This document shows positions 13,076 to 20,196 of a stretch of DNA of 44,230 nucleotides, piece after piece. The translations under genes and the position numbers were made by a program. The stretch's first letter is position 1. Each line of letters opens with the position of its first letter. This DNA comes from a virus, in the IMG/VR virus record IMGVR_UViG_3300029448_000093, positions 1 through 44,230 of that record. One strand, 5' to 3'. The notes beneath the pieces are model-generated. The model saw only the letters and a program-made list of their open reading frames with translations. It was not told the DNA's origin and searched no databases.

Positions 13076-14905
13076 ATGCCGCGTTACGTATTCGATATTG
13101 AGGCGGATGGCCTCAACCATCTTACTATCAACCGTAAGGGTCAAACCGTTCCGGGGGCCAGCAAGGTACACTTGCTGGTCCTTCGGGACATTGACAACCC
13201 CGAGGTTGCTTTTGTCTACCGCAACAACCCTAACGAGGATACCATCCAGCAAGGGTGGGACAGGCTCAAGGCTGCTGATGCAGTCATCGGCCACAACATC
13301 ATAGGCTATGACCTCCCTGTCCTCCGCCGCCTGTACGGTGGTGAGGTGCAGGGCCGTGTTGTTGACACGCTTGTTATGGCTCGTCTCCTCTGGCCTGACA
13401 GAAAGAACCACCCCTATGGTGGCAACTCTTTGGCAGCCCTAGGTAACCACCTCGGCTGTTACAAGGGTGACTACGATGGTGGCTGGGATCAGTGGTCACA
13501 AGAGATGGAAGAGTATTGTGTTCAGGATACGCTTGTGTCTTACAAGCTGTTCCTCTGGATCGCACCGCTTGCAAAGCAGTTCACTCCATCGTCCAAGCTA
13601 GAGCATCGTGTCGCTACTATTGTGTCAGACATGGAAGACACCGGCGTACACATCGACGTATCCTCAGCCGAGGATCTTATCCAGAGACTAGAGATAGAGA
13701 AAGCTACAGCCTATGACGAACTACACGAGGCGTTCCCGCCACGTATCGAGACGCTCAAGACCGTGTCGTACTACACTGACGATCAAGGTAATCAGTACCG
13801 GACCAAATCATCAGCGCCTTCGGCTATCCGAAAGACGCTGGTCGCTGGCCCGCTCAAGACCAAGACGCACCCGTTCAATGCTGGTTCGTCCTTGCAGATT
13901 GCCGATAGACTACGTGATTCGTATGGCTGGTCAGCCCCTGTCACCGAGGCAGGCAACCCGAGCATAGGAGAAGATGTACTCAAGACGCTTAAGTTCCCCG
14001 AGGCTAAGCTACTCCTCAAGATACAGATGTGCGACAAACGTCTACAACATCTGACTGACTGGAGTACCCGTGCCCGAGAGGGTGGCGGCATCATCCACCC
14101 TCAGATCAACCCCTGCGGCTGCGCTACGTCACGCGCTACCCACAGCCAGCCTAACCAGACAGCCGTGCCTAAGGTGCTCGGCTCTGCTCGTGGCTATGAT
14201 GGCCGCTATGGCTGGGAGTGCCGCTCACTCTGGCAGCCTAGAGAAGGCTGGCACATGGTCGGCGGCGATGCCTCTGGCCTTGAGCTGCGTATGTTGGGTC
14301 ATCACCTAGCTAGGTGGGACAAGGGTTCGTATGCTAGAGAGGTTGTTGATGGCGACATCCACACCCTCAACCAGAAGGCTGCGGATCTTCCTACCCGTGA
14401 CGATGCCAAGACGTTCATCTACGCTACGTTGTATGGCGCAGGCAATGGTAAGATCGGAACAATCGTAGGCAAGGGCTCACGTGAGGGCGGTAAGATTCGT
14501 GATCGTTTCATGTCTAAGATCCCTGCGCTAGAAAAGCTCACGGCTTGGACTAAGCAGTGCGCTTCCGAGCGTAGCTTTATTCCCCTACTGGATGGCAGGC
14601 ACGCGCCTGTTAGGTCAGAGCACTCAGCACTCAACGTCTTGTTGCAGGGCGATGGCGCTATCGTTATGAAGGTAGCTATGTGCGCTCTAGCCAACAAGCT
14701 ACAAGAGCGTGGCTGGTACAGAACCAAATGTTTCTTTATGCTCTGGGCTCACGATGAGTTCCAGCTGCAAGCACACCCAGATATTTCAACCGAGGTCGGA
14801 GAGATGGTTGTTGAATCCATTCGAGAAGCGGGCAAGAGACTTCGTCTTGCTTGCCCCCTTGACGGAGAATACAAGATCGGAACCTCTTGGGCAGAGACCC
14901 ACTAA
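13076..14905 (+). CDS. Family A DNA polymerase with 3'-5' exonuclease (T7 gp5-like)
   Basis: 609 residues (T7: 704). The exonuclease domain has FDIEADGL (D7, E9), VIGHNIIGYDLPVL and YCVQDTLVSYKLF. The polymerase has motif A GGDASGLELRML (D398), motif B RDDAKTFIYATLYGAG and motif C WAHDEF (D560, E561). All catalytic residues are intact. The stretch between AFPP and FNAGSS, where T7 carries its thioredoxin-binding loop, is about 44 residues here and clearly shorter, so host thioredoxin use is doubtful. Sits in the replication operon after the primase-helicase. Confidence 0.96.
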   Translation: MPRYVFDIEADGLNHLTINRKGQTVPGASKVHLLVLRDIDNPEVAFVYRNNPNEDTIQQGWDRLKAADAVIGHNIIGYDLPVLRRLYGGEVQGRVVDTLVMARLLWPDRKNHPYGGNSLAALGNHLGCYKGDYDGGWDQWSQEMEEYCVQDTLVSYKLFLWIAPLAKQFTPSSKLEHRVATIVSDMEDTGVHIDVSSAEDLIQRLEIEKATAYDELHEAFPPRIETLKTVSYYTDDQGNQYRTKSSAPSAIRKTLVAGPLKTKTHPFNAGSSLQIADRLRDSYGWSAPVTEAGNPSIGEDVLKTLKFPEAKLLLKIQMCDKRLQHLTDWSTRAREGGGIIHPQINPCGCATSRATHSQPNQTAVPKVLGSARGYDGRYGWECRSLWQPREGWHMVGGDASGLELRMLGHHLARWDKGSYAREVVDGDIHTLNQKAADLPTRDDAKTFIYATLYGAGNGKIGTIVGKGSREGGKIRDRFMSKIPALEKLTAWTKQCASERSFIPLLDGRHAPVRSEHSALNVLLQGDGAIVMKVAMCALANKLQERGWYRTKCFFMLWAHDEFQLQAHPDISTEVGEMVVESIREAGKRLRLACPLDGEYKIGTSWAETH

Positions 14906-14916
14906 GGAGATTAGTA

Positions 14917-15519
14917 ATGAAGATCATTGCATTGGCTGGTATGGGTAAGTCAGGTAAGACCACGGCGGCTATCGCTATGGCAAAAGCCCTGTTCGATGAG
15001 GGTTACACACCGATCCTTGAGCACTTTGCAGGCCCGCTCAAGGACGCATCCCACTCCCTTGGCTTCGTCAAGGACGGCGAGTACGACCACCTGTATCGTA
15101 AGTTCTGCCAGTTCGTAGGCGAGACAGCTAGAGAAGAAAGCCCTGAGTGGTGGGTCAACCTGATGGCCGATAGGCTGGATGACATTGCCGACCAAGAGGC
15201 ATCTACCATTGGCTCAGACAACTGGCACGAGCGTGTTGTCTTGATCGACGACATCCGCTACGAGAATGAGCTGGCCCTTGTCAAGAAGTACAGCGGTAAG
15301 ATTGTGTTTGTCTCTGCTCAGAGCAGGCTTAAGGATCTTGACGCAGAGTGGAGGCAGCACCACAGTGAGAGGCTGGCTCGGCTGTATGAGAATGGCGAGT
15401 TCGAGGACGAGCTGTTCGACACCACCGTATCCAACAACTCAGACAACGATGTCGAGAGCTTCAAGGCTGTTGTGTCTAGCTTGGCTATTCAAATGGTCAA
15501 CACAGTAGGAGAGTGTTAA
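14917..15519 (+). CDS. Deoxynucleoside monophosphate kinase-like P-loop protein
   Basis: 200 residues from ATG 14917 with TAAGGAGA at 14903-14910. P-loop GMGKSGKTT at residues 8-16. The following segments (YTPILEHFAGPLKD ... WWVNLMADRLDD ... VVLIDDIRYENELALVKK) match the layout of phage dNMP kinases, including the DDxRxxNE region. It would phosphorylate dNMPs, probably those released by host DNA breakdown, to feed phage replication together with the exonuclease behind it. Confidence 0.82.
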   Translation: MKIIALAGMGKSGKTTAAIAMAKALFDEGYTPILEHFAGPLKDASHSLGFVKDGEYDHLYRKFCQFVGETAREESPEWWVNLMADRLDDIADQEASTIGSDNWHERVVLIDDIRYENELALVKKYSGKIVFVSAQSRLKDLDAEWRQHHSERLARLYENGEFEDELFDTTVSNNSDNDVESFKAVVSSLAIQMVNTVGEC

Positions 15520-15520
15520 G

Positions 15521-16255
15521 ATGATTGCAGTAGTAGACGCTGACTACTTGGTGTACAGTATGGCCGCATGGGCACAAGACAACCAAGCCAACCAGTTCGA
15601 GATGATCGAGAGAATTGAGGAGAACCTTGAGGAGTGGCTAGAGAAGGCAGGCTGCGAGCACGCTGTCTTTGCCTTCAGCTGCTCCAGAGAGGACAACTTC
15701 AGGAGAGATGCCTACCCACCCTACAAGACGAACCGGACAGCTGAGGCCCCAGCCATGCTGAGGGCAGCCCGTAAGTCTATTGAGTCGGTAGGTAAGACCA
15801 TCACCCTGCCCAAGCTGGAGGCGGATGATATCATGGGCATCCTTGGGACCGGGCCTAGAGCCCAGCACCTTGTCCTGATCTCGTCTGACAAGGATCTGAG
15901 AACCATCCCCGGATGGCATCTCAACCCTCGGAAAGATGAGGCCCCTGTTAGGGTCGGCAAGGACGAAGCCTTCCGCCTGTTCCTGCTTCAGTGGCTCACA
16001 GGGGACACAGTCGATGGGTATCGTGGTATCAAGGGGGTCGGGCCTGCTAAGGCTGAGAAGATCCTTAACCAAGAGGGTGGGCCTAGTGCCCAGCTGGTGG
16101 TCGAAGCCTACCTTGAGGCGGGCTACACCTATGAAGAAGCACAGGAACAGGCCGTGTGTGCCCGTATCCTCCAGTCTGAGGACTGGGATAGCGACACCAA
16201 ACAGGTGATCCCTATGGATCTCAGAGCTAAAGGATGGTACACAGATGAGTCGTAA
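15521..16255 (+). CDS. 5'-3' exonuclease (T7 gp6-like)
   Basis: 244 residues with GGAGAGTGTTAAG upstream. N-terminal VVDADYLVY (D6, D8) and KLEADDIMGI plus SSDKDLRTI supply the metal-binding acidic residues of the FEN/5'-exonuclease family. The helix-hairpin-helix YRGIKGVGPAKAEKIL follows. It removes RNA primers and degrades host DNA in T7. The segment FRRDAYPPYKTNR fits the family's conserved arginine/tyrosine region. The end overlaps the next start by 11 bases and contacts the promoter candidate at 16258. Confidence 0.92.
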   Translation: MIAVVDADYLVYSMAAWAQDNQANQFEMIERIEENLEEWLEKAGCEHAVFAFSCSREDNFRRDAYPPYKTNRTAEAPAMLRAARKSIESVGKTITLPKLEADDIMGILGTGPRAQHLVLISSDKDLRTIPGWHLNPRKDEAPVRVGKDEAFRLFLLQWLTGDTVDGYRGIKGVGPAKAEKILNQEGGPSAQLVVEAYLEAGYTYEEAQEQAVCARILQSEDWDSDTKQVIPMDLRAKGWYTDES

Positions 16256-16721
16256 TGCAAGAGAATTGGGGGTAATAGAGAATGATGATGATACCCCAGT
16301 GTCTTTGGGGGTAATAGCTCTGGTCCCTGCGGCTGGAAAAACCCCCTTCTGGGCTCGTAAGCTGGAGTTTTCCCACATTGTCCTGATTCTTAACGGGGTG
16401 ATATGGGATCAACCTATCAAGGGGACAGGCGCAGCGTACATTGCCGACGAGTGGATGGACGCAGCTGGTAGGGAGCGAGACTTCTTCAGCGTGAGCCTGT
16501 CCATGCCCGACCACAGCCCCGAAAAATTCAGGGCCGCGTGTAAAGAGATTGAGAACAAGAAAGGCCAGCCCATCCGAACCGTGTTGAGAGCACTGAGGAT
16601 GTGGCCCAAGCCAGCGTGGAACTGCGTGTCACCTGTCAAGGTGGTGCTTGGATCGCTTGGCATTGAATTGGAATCGGAGACACCAGATGGCATCATCAGA
16701 GAACTTGCTTCCACTAATTGA
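16245..16721 (+). CDS. Permuted papain-fold (NlpC/P60-like) protein, candidate endolysin
   Basis: 158 residues from ATG 16245 (AGGA at 16231-16234). H44 lies in EFSHIVLILNG and C127 in WNCVSPVKVVLG. His before Cys is the order of circularly permuted papain-like peptidases and amidases. The region KKGQPIRTVLRALRMW ... TPDGIIREL supports this fold. No T7-type amidase is found elsewhere, so this is the best candidate for wall cleavage, though a regulatory or acyl-transfer role is possible. The first 25 codons overlap the phage promoter candidate and a second core copy, so a downstream start (GTG 16299) cannot be excluded. Confidence 0.6.
   Translation: MSRNARELGVIENDDDTPVSLGVIALVPAAGKTPFWARKLEFSHIVLILNGVIWDQPIKGTGAAYIADEWMDAAGRERDFFSVSLSMPDHSPEKFRAACKEIENKKGQPIRTVLRALRMWPKPAWNCVSPVKVVLGSLGIELESETPDGIIRELASTN
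16258..16280 (+). promoter_or_regulatory. Candidate phage RNA polymerase promoter, copy 3 (late)
   Basis: Core AATTGGGGGTAATAGAG. It is 22 of 23 positions identical to 1631-1653, and the identity extends three bases further upstream. It lies just after the exonuclease gene and before the virion block, where T7 has class III promoters. Together with the sites at 1631 and 6868 it splits the genome into early, replication and virion blocks. Confidence 0.68.
16297..16319 (+). promoter_or_regulatory. Second core copy of the phage promoter motif
   Basis: TTTGGGGGTAATAGCT at 16304-16319, 39 bases after the copy above. Only the core GGGGGTAATAG is conserved; the upstream half does not match. It could be a weaker tandem start or a relic of a local duplication. 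Confidence 0.35.
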
Positions 16722-17019
16722 AGCGACTGTTTCAAAATCGCTGGTCGAACAGCTAGAGAAATGGGCCGACTTCATGATTAAATCGTATGAGTTCAGTCCC
16801 ACCTTTACTGGCGAGGACGCGCTCAAGACAGCTGCAACGGCTCATGGTATAAGAAAGACCGTGGCGCACCTTCGAGCGGTTCACAACTCACAACAGAACA
16901 CAAAGGAAAGCTCACATGGCGGAGATCAAGAACGAGGCGGGGGAGATCGTTGGGGGTCTGCCGGAACCCGACCAACAGGAAGGTATTATCCGAGCCCAAA
17001 ACGCTCGCCGTCTAGCTAA
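16687..17019 (+). CDS. Small protein upstream of the portal module
   Basis: 110 residues from ATG 16687 with CGGAG at 16675-16679, overlapping the previous gene by 35 bases. Residues 1-70 are helical (LLPLIEATVSKSLVEQLEKWADFMIKSYE ... TAATAHGIRKTVAHLRAV). The last 35 are a Gly/Ser/Arg-rich reading of the next gene's DNA and are probably not conserved. Position matches the T7 gp6.7/gp7 region, whose products are minor virion or ejection proteins. No family recognised. Confidence 0.65.
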   Translation: MASSENLLPLIEATVSKSLVEQLEKWADFMIKSYEFSPTFTGEDALKTAATAHGIRKTVAHLRAVHNSQQNTKESSHGGDQERGGGDRWGSAGTRPTGRYYPSPKRSPSS

Positions 17020-17461
17020 CCGCAGACGAGCGGCAGCTATGGCTATGGATATCAACCGAGTGTCAGGCTCAGACCTAGACAGATACGGTGACCCAAGGAT
17101 GCCCGCCCTCAGCGGTGACATGAACAGCGATGGTGTGGTTGACCAGACCGACGTGGACTATGTCACCGGCTCATGGGGTGGTAGCGGGGCGGCTGACCTT
17201 AACGGCGATGGTGTCGTTGACGGTCAGGATCTTGCTGCTATTCTCGGCAACGTAGGGCAAACCCAGCAGGGTCTTGGCGGTGTCTTCGAGACGCTACAGG
17301 ACGTGCCTGACAGGGTTGTCCCCGGCAGTAGCGGCATCTCAATGGACGATGCCATGGCTTTCCTACAAGCATTTAACTTTGACCCTCAGTCACACGTCCT
17401 CGGGACGAACAGCTTCCTCTCTTCATGGGGAAGTTTCAACATGGGACTGAACAACCCTTAA
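16916..17461 (+). CDS. Dockerin-like protein next to the portal gene
   Basis: 181 residues from ATG 16916 with AAGGAAAG upstream. Residues 1-60 are charged and helical (IIRAQNARRLANRRRAAAMAMDINR). A complete dockerin type I-like pair follows: loops D68-D79 (DMNSDGVVDQTD) and D94-D105 (DLNGDGVVDGQD), each with a hydrophobic helix (GSWGG; LGNVG). The C-terminal 65 residues (FETLQDVPDRVV ... FLSSWGSFNMGLNNP) are unknown. There is no signal peptide, so it acts in the cytoplasm or in the particle. It sits ten bases before the portal gene, where T7 encodes gp7.3-type virion proteins. It is probably a structural or ejected protein; a calcium-dependent partner is inferred, not shown. Confidence 0.8.
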   Translation: MAEIKNEAGEIVGGLPEPDQQEGIIRAQNARRLANRRRAAAMAMDINRVSGSDLDRYGDPRMPALSGDMNSDGVVDQTDVDYVTGSWGGSGAADLNGDGVVDGQDLAAILGNVGQTQQGLGGVFETLQDVPDRVVPGSSGISMDDAMAFLQAFNFDPQSHVLGTNSFLSSWGSFNMGLNNP

Positions 17462-17470
17462 GGAGCGACT

Positions 17471-19009
17471 ATGAGTTCGCAGAATGAACGCTCCCTGAGG
17501 GAGTGGTACGAAGACCTTGACCGTGACCGTGTCACCCTGCTGGATAGAAAGCGCGAGCACTCAATGCTGACGCTCCCATCTATCCTGCCTTGGGAAGGGC
17601 GCGTAACTAACACACCTCTTGATGTCCCTTACTCTAGCTCCTCTGCCGATGGTATCAACTCCCTTGCGAGTCGTATCATGGGCGTTGTGCTGCCTCTTAA
17701 CGGGCAGCCTATCTTTGAGATCGGCAACGTCACGCCCTTCAACCCTGAAGGAAATGATGACACAGAGCTTATGGATGTCATGGCTCGTTTCGGGCGCTAC
17801 ACCATGCGCCGCCTCGGGCCTACCAACCTACGATCCCAGCTTAATCTCCTGTATGCTCACCTGATTACTGTCGGTGACTGCTTGCTTGAGATGGACGAAG
17901 ACTTGAACGCACGTCTATACCGTGCTGATCAGTACGTTGTCCGACGTAAGCACGAGGGTGACTGGGTTGACATCATCATTAAAGAGATGGTGCTGCCTGA
18001 GTTCCACGAAGAGCTTAAGCCGTACATGTCTCGGGCAAAGTCTGGGACAGAGACACCCTCGTTTTCTAAAGAAGAAGACTGGGAAGCCCTGTACACCCAT
18101 GTCCACAAAGACCCCGCAACCGGTGAAGTCACCAAGCAGCAGTCTTTCCGAGATGGTCCTGTTGGCAAGCCTGAAAGCACCCCGGTTAGCCGGTGGATGC
18201 CCTGTCGTTGGAAGTCTATGATTGGTGAGGCTTATGGCACATCACTCGTCGAAGACAACTTCGGTGATATCCGATCTGTTGACGCGCTTTCAAAGGCGCT
18301 GCTCGACGGGACACTGCTCAACGCGGAGTATCGATGGGGCGTAAACCCTGCCGGTATCACCGAGCTACAGGATCTCCTTGACTCAGTCAACGGTGACTTT
18401 GTACCTACCTCACCCGGCGACGTTTTCCCACTACAGTTCCAGAACGCAGCGCAAGTCGCCGCAACACAGGATGCTGTTGTCTACAGGGAGAGCGTCCTTA
18501 GCCGTAAGTTCCTCAAGCGTGCTACGCGAGACGCTGAACGAGTCACCGCCCGCGAGGTAGTGATGGATGCTCAGGATCTCGAAGGCCAGCTCGGAGGTAT
18601 CCTGTCGATGGCAGGCCGTGAGGTACAAGATCCTCTTGTTCGTTGGACACTCTACATTATGGGTAAGCAGAATCTTATCCCACCAGAGATCAGCGAAGAA
18701 ATTGAAAACCAACAAGGGCTTGTCAAGCTGTCAATCAAGGCAGGTCTTGAAGTCCTCCAGCGCGAAGCTGAGCGAGAGAAGCTCGACGGCGCAATGGAAC
18801 GAATGCGTAACTTACCGCCTGATGCAATGCAGGCATTCAACTGGCCTGCAATCGCCCGTGACTGGTGGCAGTCAATGGGTCTGGAAACCTCTGGTCGTAT
18901 TAGAACCGACGAAGAGATCCAACAGATGCAGGCTCAACAAGCACAACAGCAAGCAGCTATGGCTGCTGCACAGAACGCTGCCTCTGGCGGCATGAACATG
19001 GAGACCTGA
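17471..19009 (+). CDS. Portal (head-tail connector) protein, T7 gp8-like
   Basis: 512 residues (T7 gp8: 536), AAGGAG upstream. N-terminal REWYEDLDRDRVTLLDRKREHSMLTLPSILP and DVPYSSSSADGINSLASRIMGVVLPLNGQPIFEI are characteristic of podovirus portals. Later conserved parts include WMPCRWKSMIGEAYGTSLVEDNFGDIRSVDALSKALLDG. It forms the 12-subunit ring through which DNA enters and leaves the head and on which the tail assembles. The C-terminus is Gln/Ala-rich (QMQAQQAQQQAAMAAAQNAA). Confidence 0.95.
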   Translation: MSSQNERSLREWYEDLDRDRVTLLDRKREHSMLTLPSILPWEGRVTNTPLDVPYSSSSADGINSLASRIMGVVLPLNGQPIFEIGNVTPFNPEGNDDTELMDVMARFGRYTMRRLGPTNLRSQLNLLYAHLITVGDCLLEMDEDLNARLYRADQYVVRRKHEGDWVDIIIKEMVLPEFHEELKPYMSRAKSGTETPSFSKEEDWEALYTHVHKDPATGEVTKQQSFRDGPVGKPESTPVSRWMPCRWKSMIGEAYGTSLVEDNFGDIRSVDALSKALLDGTLLNAEYRWGVNPAGITELQDLLDSVNGDFVPTSPGDVFPLQFQNAAQVAATQDAVVYRESVLSRKFLKRATRDAERVTAREVVMDAQDLEGQLGGILSMAGREVQDPLVRWTLYIMGKQNLIPPEISEEIENQQGLVKLSIKAGLEVLQREAEREKLDGAMERMRNLPPDAMQAFNWPAIARDWWQSMGLETSGRIRTDEEIQQMQAQQAQQQAAMAAAQNAASGGMNMET

Positions 19010-19010
19010 T

Positions 19011-19193
19011 ATGCCCGGATTTGCAGGACGCGGTGGTGGTGGTGATACAGCTAAAAGAAGCGCGGCATCACGCCAAGCATCGAAGAGTTATGGTAAGTCA
19101 AAGGGAAAATCTAAGTCTAAGTCTAAGGCCAAGACTAAGAAAGCGCCCTTGAAGAAGGAACTTAAGAAAAAGAAGATCAGCTATGGCAAGTAA
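19011..19193 (+). CDS. Very basic Lys/Gly/Ser-rich small protein
   Basis: 60 residues from ATG 19011 (GGAG at 19000-19003). FAGRGGGGDTAKRSAASRQ is followed by alternating Lys/Ser/Gly (SKGKSKSKSKAKTKKAP). More than a third of residues are Lys. It is probably disordered and nucleic-acid binding. It is the first of three unusual genes between portal and scaffold that share this GKSxSKx style; see also 19183 and 19739. Confidence 0.65.
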   Translation: MPGFAGRGGGGDTAKRSAASRQASKSYGKSKGKSKSKSKAKTKKAPLKKELKKKKISYGK

Positions 19194-19761
19194 AAAAGGA
19201 ACAGGACGCACCCGAGGAAAAGGGTCCGCTTCCAAAGGCCGCGCGGGAGCGTCTCGAAGCGGCGGCTCGTCGAATAAGGCTGCGGGGAACAAGGGCCCTC
19301 GACAAACGAACCCCTTGAATGTCGTACCACCAGCTGGTACGGGCATTAAAGATAACTTCTCTCAAAACACGCCGCCAAAACGGCCTACCGTAGCGCCTCC
19401 CGGCCCAGATATTGTGCCAACTCTTCACGAGCTTGCTGAATATCAAAGGGAATTGGACAGGACACGCCCTATTAGGGACTTGATCAAAGACATTATGGAT
19501 CAGTGGACAAAACCAATTAACCCTCAAGGCCCCGGTAGTGGCGATGGTACTGGCAAGCCCGGAAGCCAACCAGATCCCGCGCCCATTCCTCCCGGCATTG
19601 GTCCGGGGTACACCGGATGGTGGCACGGCCCTAACAATGATGGGTTTATTCCTAGAAAGCCCGGACAGTCTGTTGAAAGCATTAGAGACGAGCGCGACAG
19701 AGCCCGTGAGCTGAGGGACAAAGAAAGGCGGGATCTACGTGGCAAACCAAGCAGGCCGTAA
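19183..19761 (+). CDS. Basic, proline-rich protein A between portal and scaffold
   Basis: 192 residues from ATG 19183, overlapping the gene before by 11 bases. The basic N-terminus (GTGRTRGKGSASKGRAGASR) closely resembles that of the next gene. The middle is Pro/Gly-rich with one helix (LHELAEYQRELDRTRPIRDLIKDIMDQW). Then GPGYTGWWHGPNNDGFIPRKPG and a charged C-terminal helix (RDERDRARELRDKERRDLRG). No family recognised. The place between portal and scaffold suggests an assembly or virion role. Confidence 0.7.
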   Translation: MASKKGTGRTRGKGSASKGRAGASRSGGSSNKAAGNKGPRQTNPLNVVPPAGTGIKDNFSQNTPPKRPTVAPPGPDIVPTLHELAEYQRELDRTRPIRDLIKDIMDQWTKPINPQGPGSGDGTGKPGSQPDPAPIPPGIGPGYTGWWHGPNNDGFIPRKPGQSVESIRDERDRARELRDKERRDLRGKPSRP

Positions 19762-20179
19762 AGGCGGCGGAAGAACCGCCAAAGGTAAGACCTCTGCATC
19801 AAAAGGCAGAGGCGGCATGAGTGCCAAGGGTAAAACGGCATCACGCCGACCAGACAACAGAAGCGCTCAGGAGTTTTCTCCTGACTTTTACTTTGTTACA
19901 CCGCATGGGGATAATCAATTTATTCCTACCGCGCTTCCTCCCAACTGGAATAACCCTCCTAAGACACCGTTCCCTATTAAGATGCCCGCAATACCCGGAT
20001 CACCGATTCCAAGTATTCCAACGGTAGTGCCTATTCCTAATCCTAACTATGATCCAAAGAAACCTACGTCTATTCCTGCGGGGCCAAGACCACCATACAG
20101 ACCTAAACCGAACGCAATACCCCCCGGTTATTACGGTCCGGGTGGGGTATGGAACCCCCTTAGAAGACGTGGTAGATAA
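19739..20179 (+). CDS. Basic, proline-rich protein B between portal and scaffold
   Basis: 146 residues from GTG 19739, overlapping protein A by 23 bases; ATG 19818 is an alternative. The N-terminus (GRTAKGKTSASKGRGGMS) is paralogous to protein A. Then FYFVTPHGDNQFIPTALPP, and about 70 residues that are one third proline (PIPSIPTVVPIPNPNYDP ... PPYRPKPNAIPPGYYGPGG), ending RRRGR. Probably extended and disordered. May be packaged with DNA or bind a partner during assembly. Confidence 0.68.
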   Translation: MANQAGRKGGGRTAKGKTSASKGRGGMSAKGKTASRRPDNRSAQEFSPDFYFVTPHGDNQFIPTALPPNWNNPPKTPFPIKMPAIPGSPIPSIPTVVPIPNPNYDPKKPTSIPAGPRPPYRPKPNAIPPGYYGPGGVWNPLRRRGR

Positions 20180-20196
20180 CACATGAAGGAGAGACA

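Noticed and set aside
16687-17019. Possible frameshift joining the 16687 and 16916 genes
   Set aside because: The 16916 gene has its own ATG and a good ribosome site, and no slippery sequence was recognised at the overlap.
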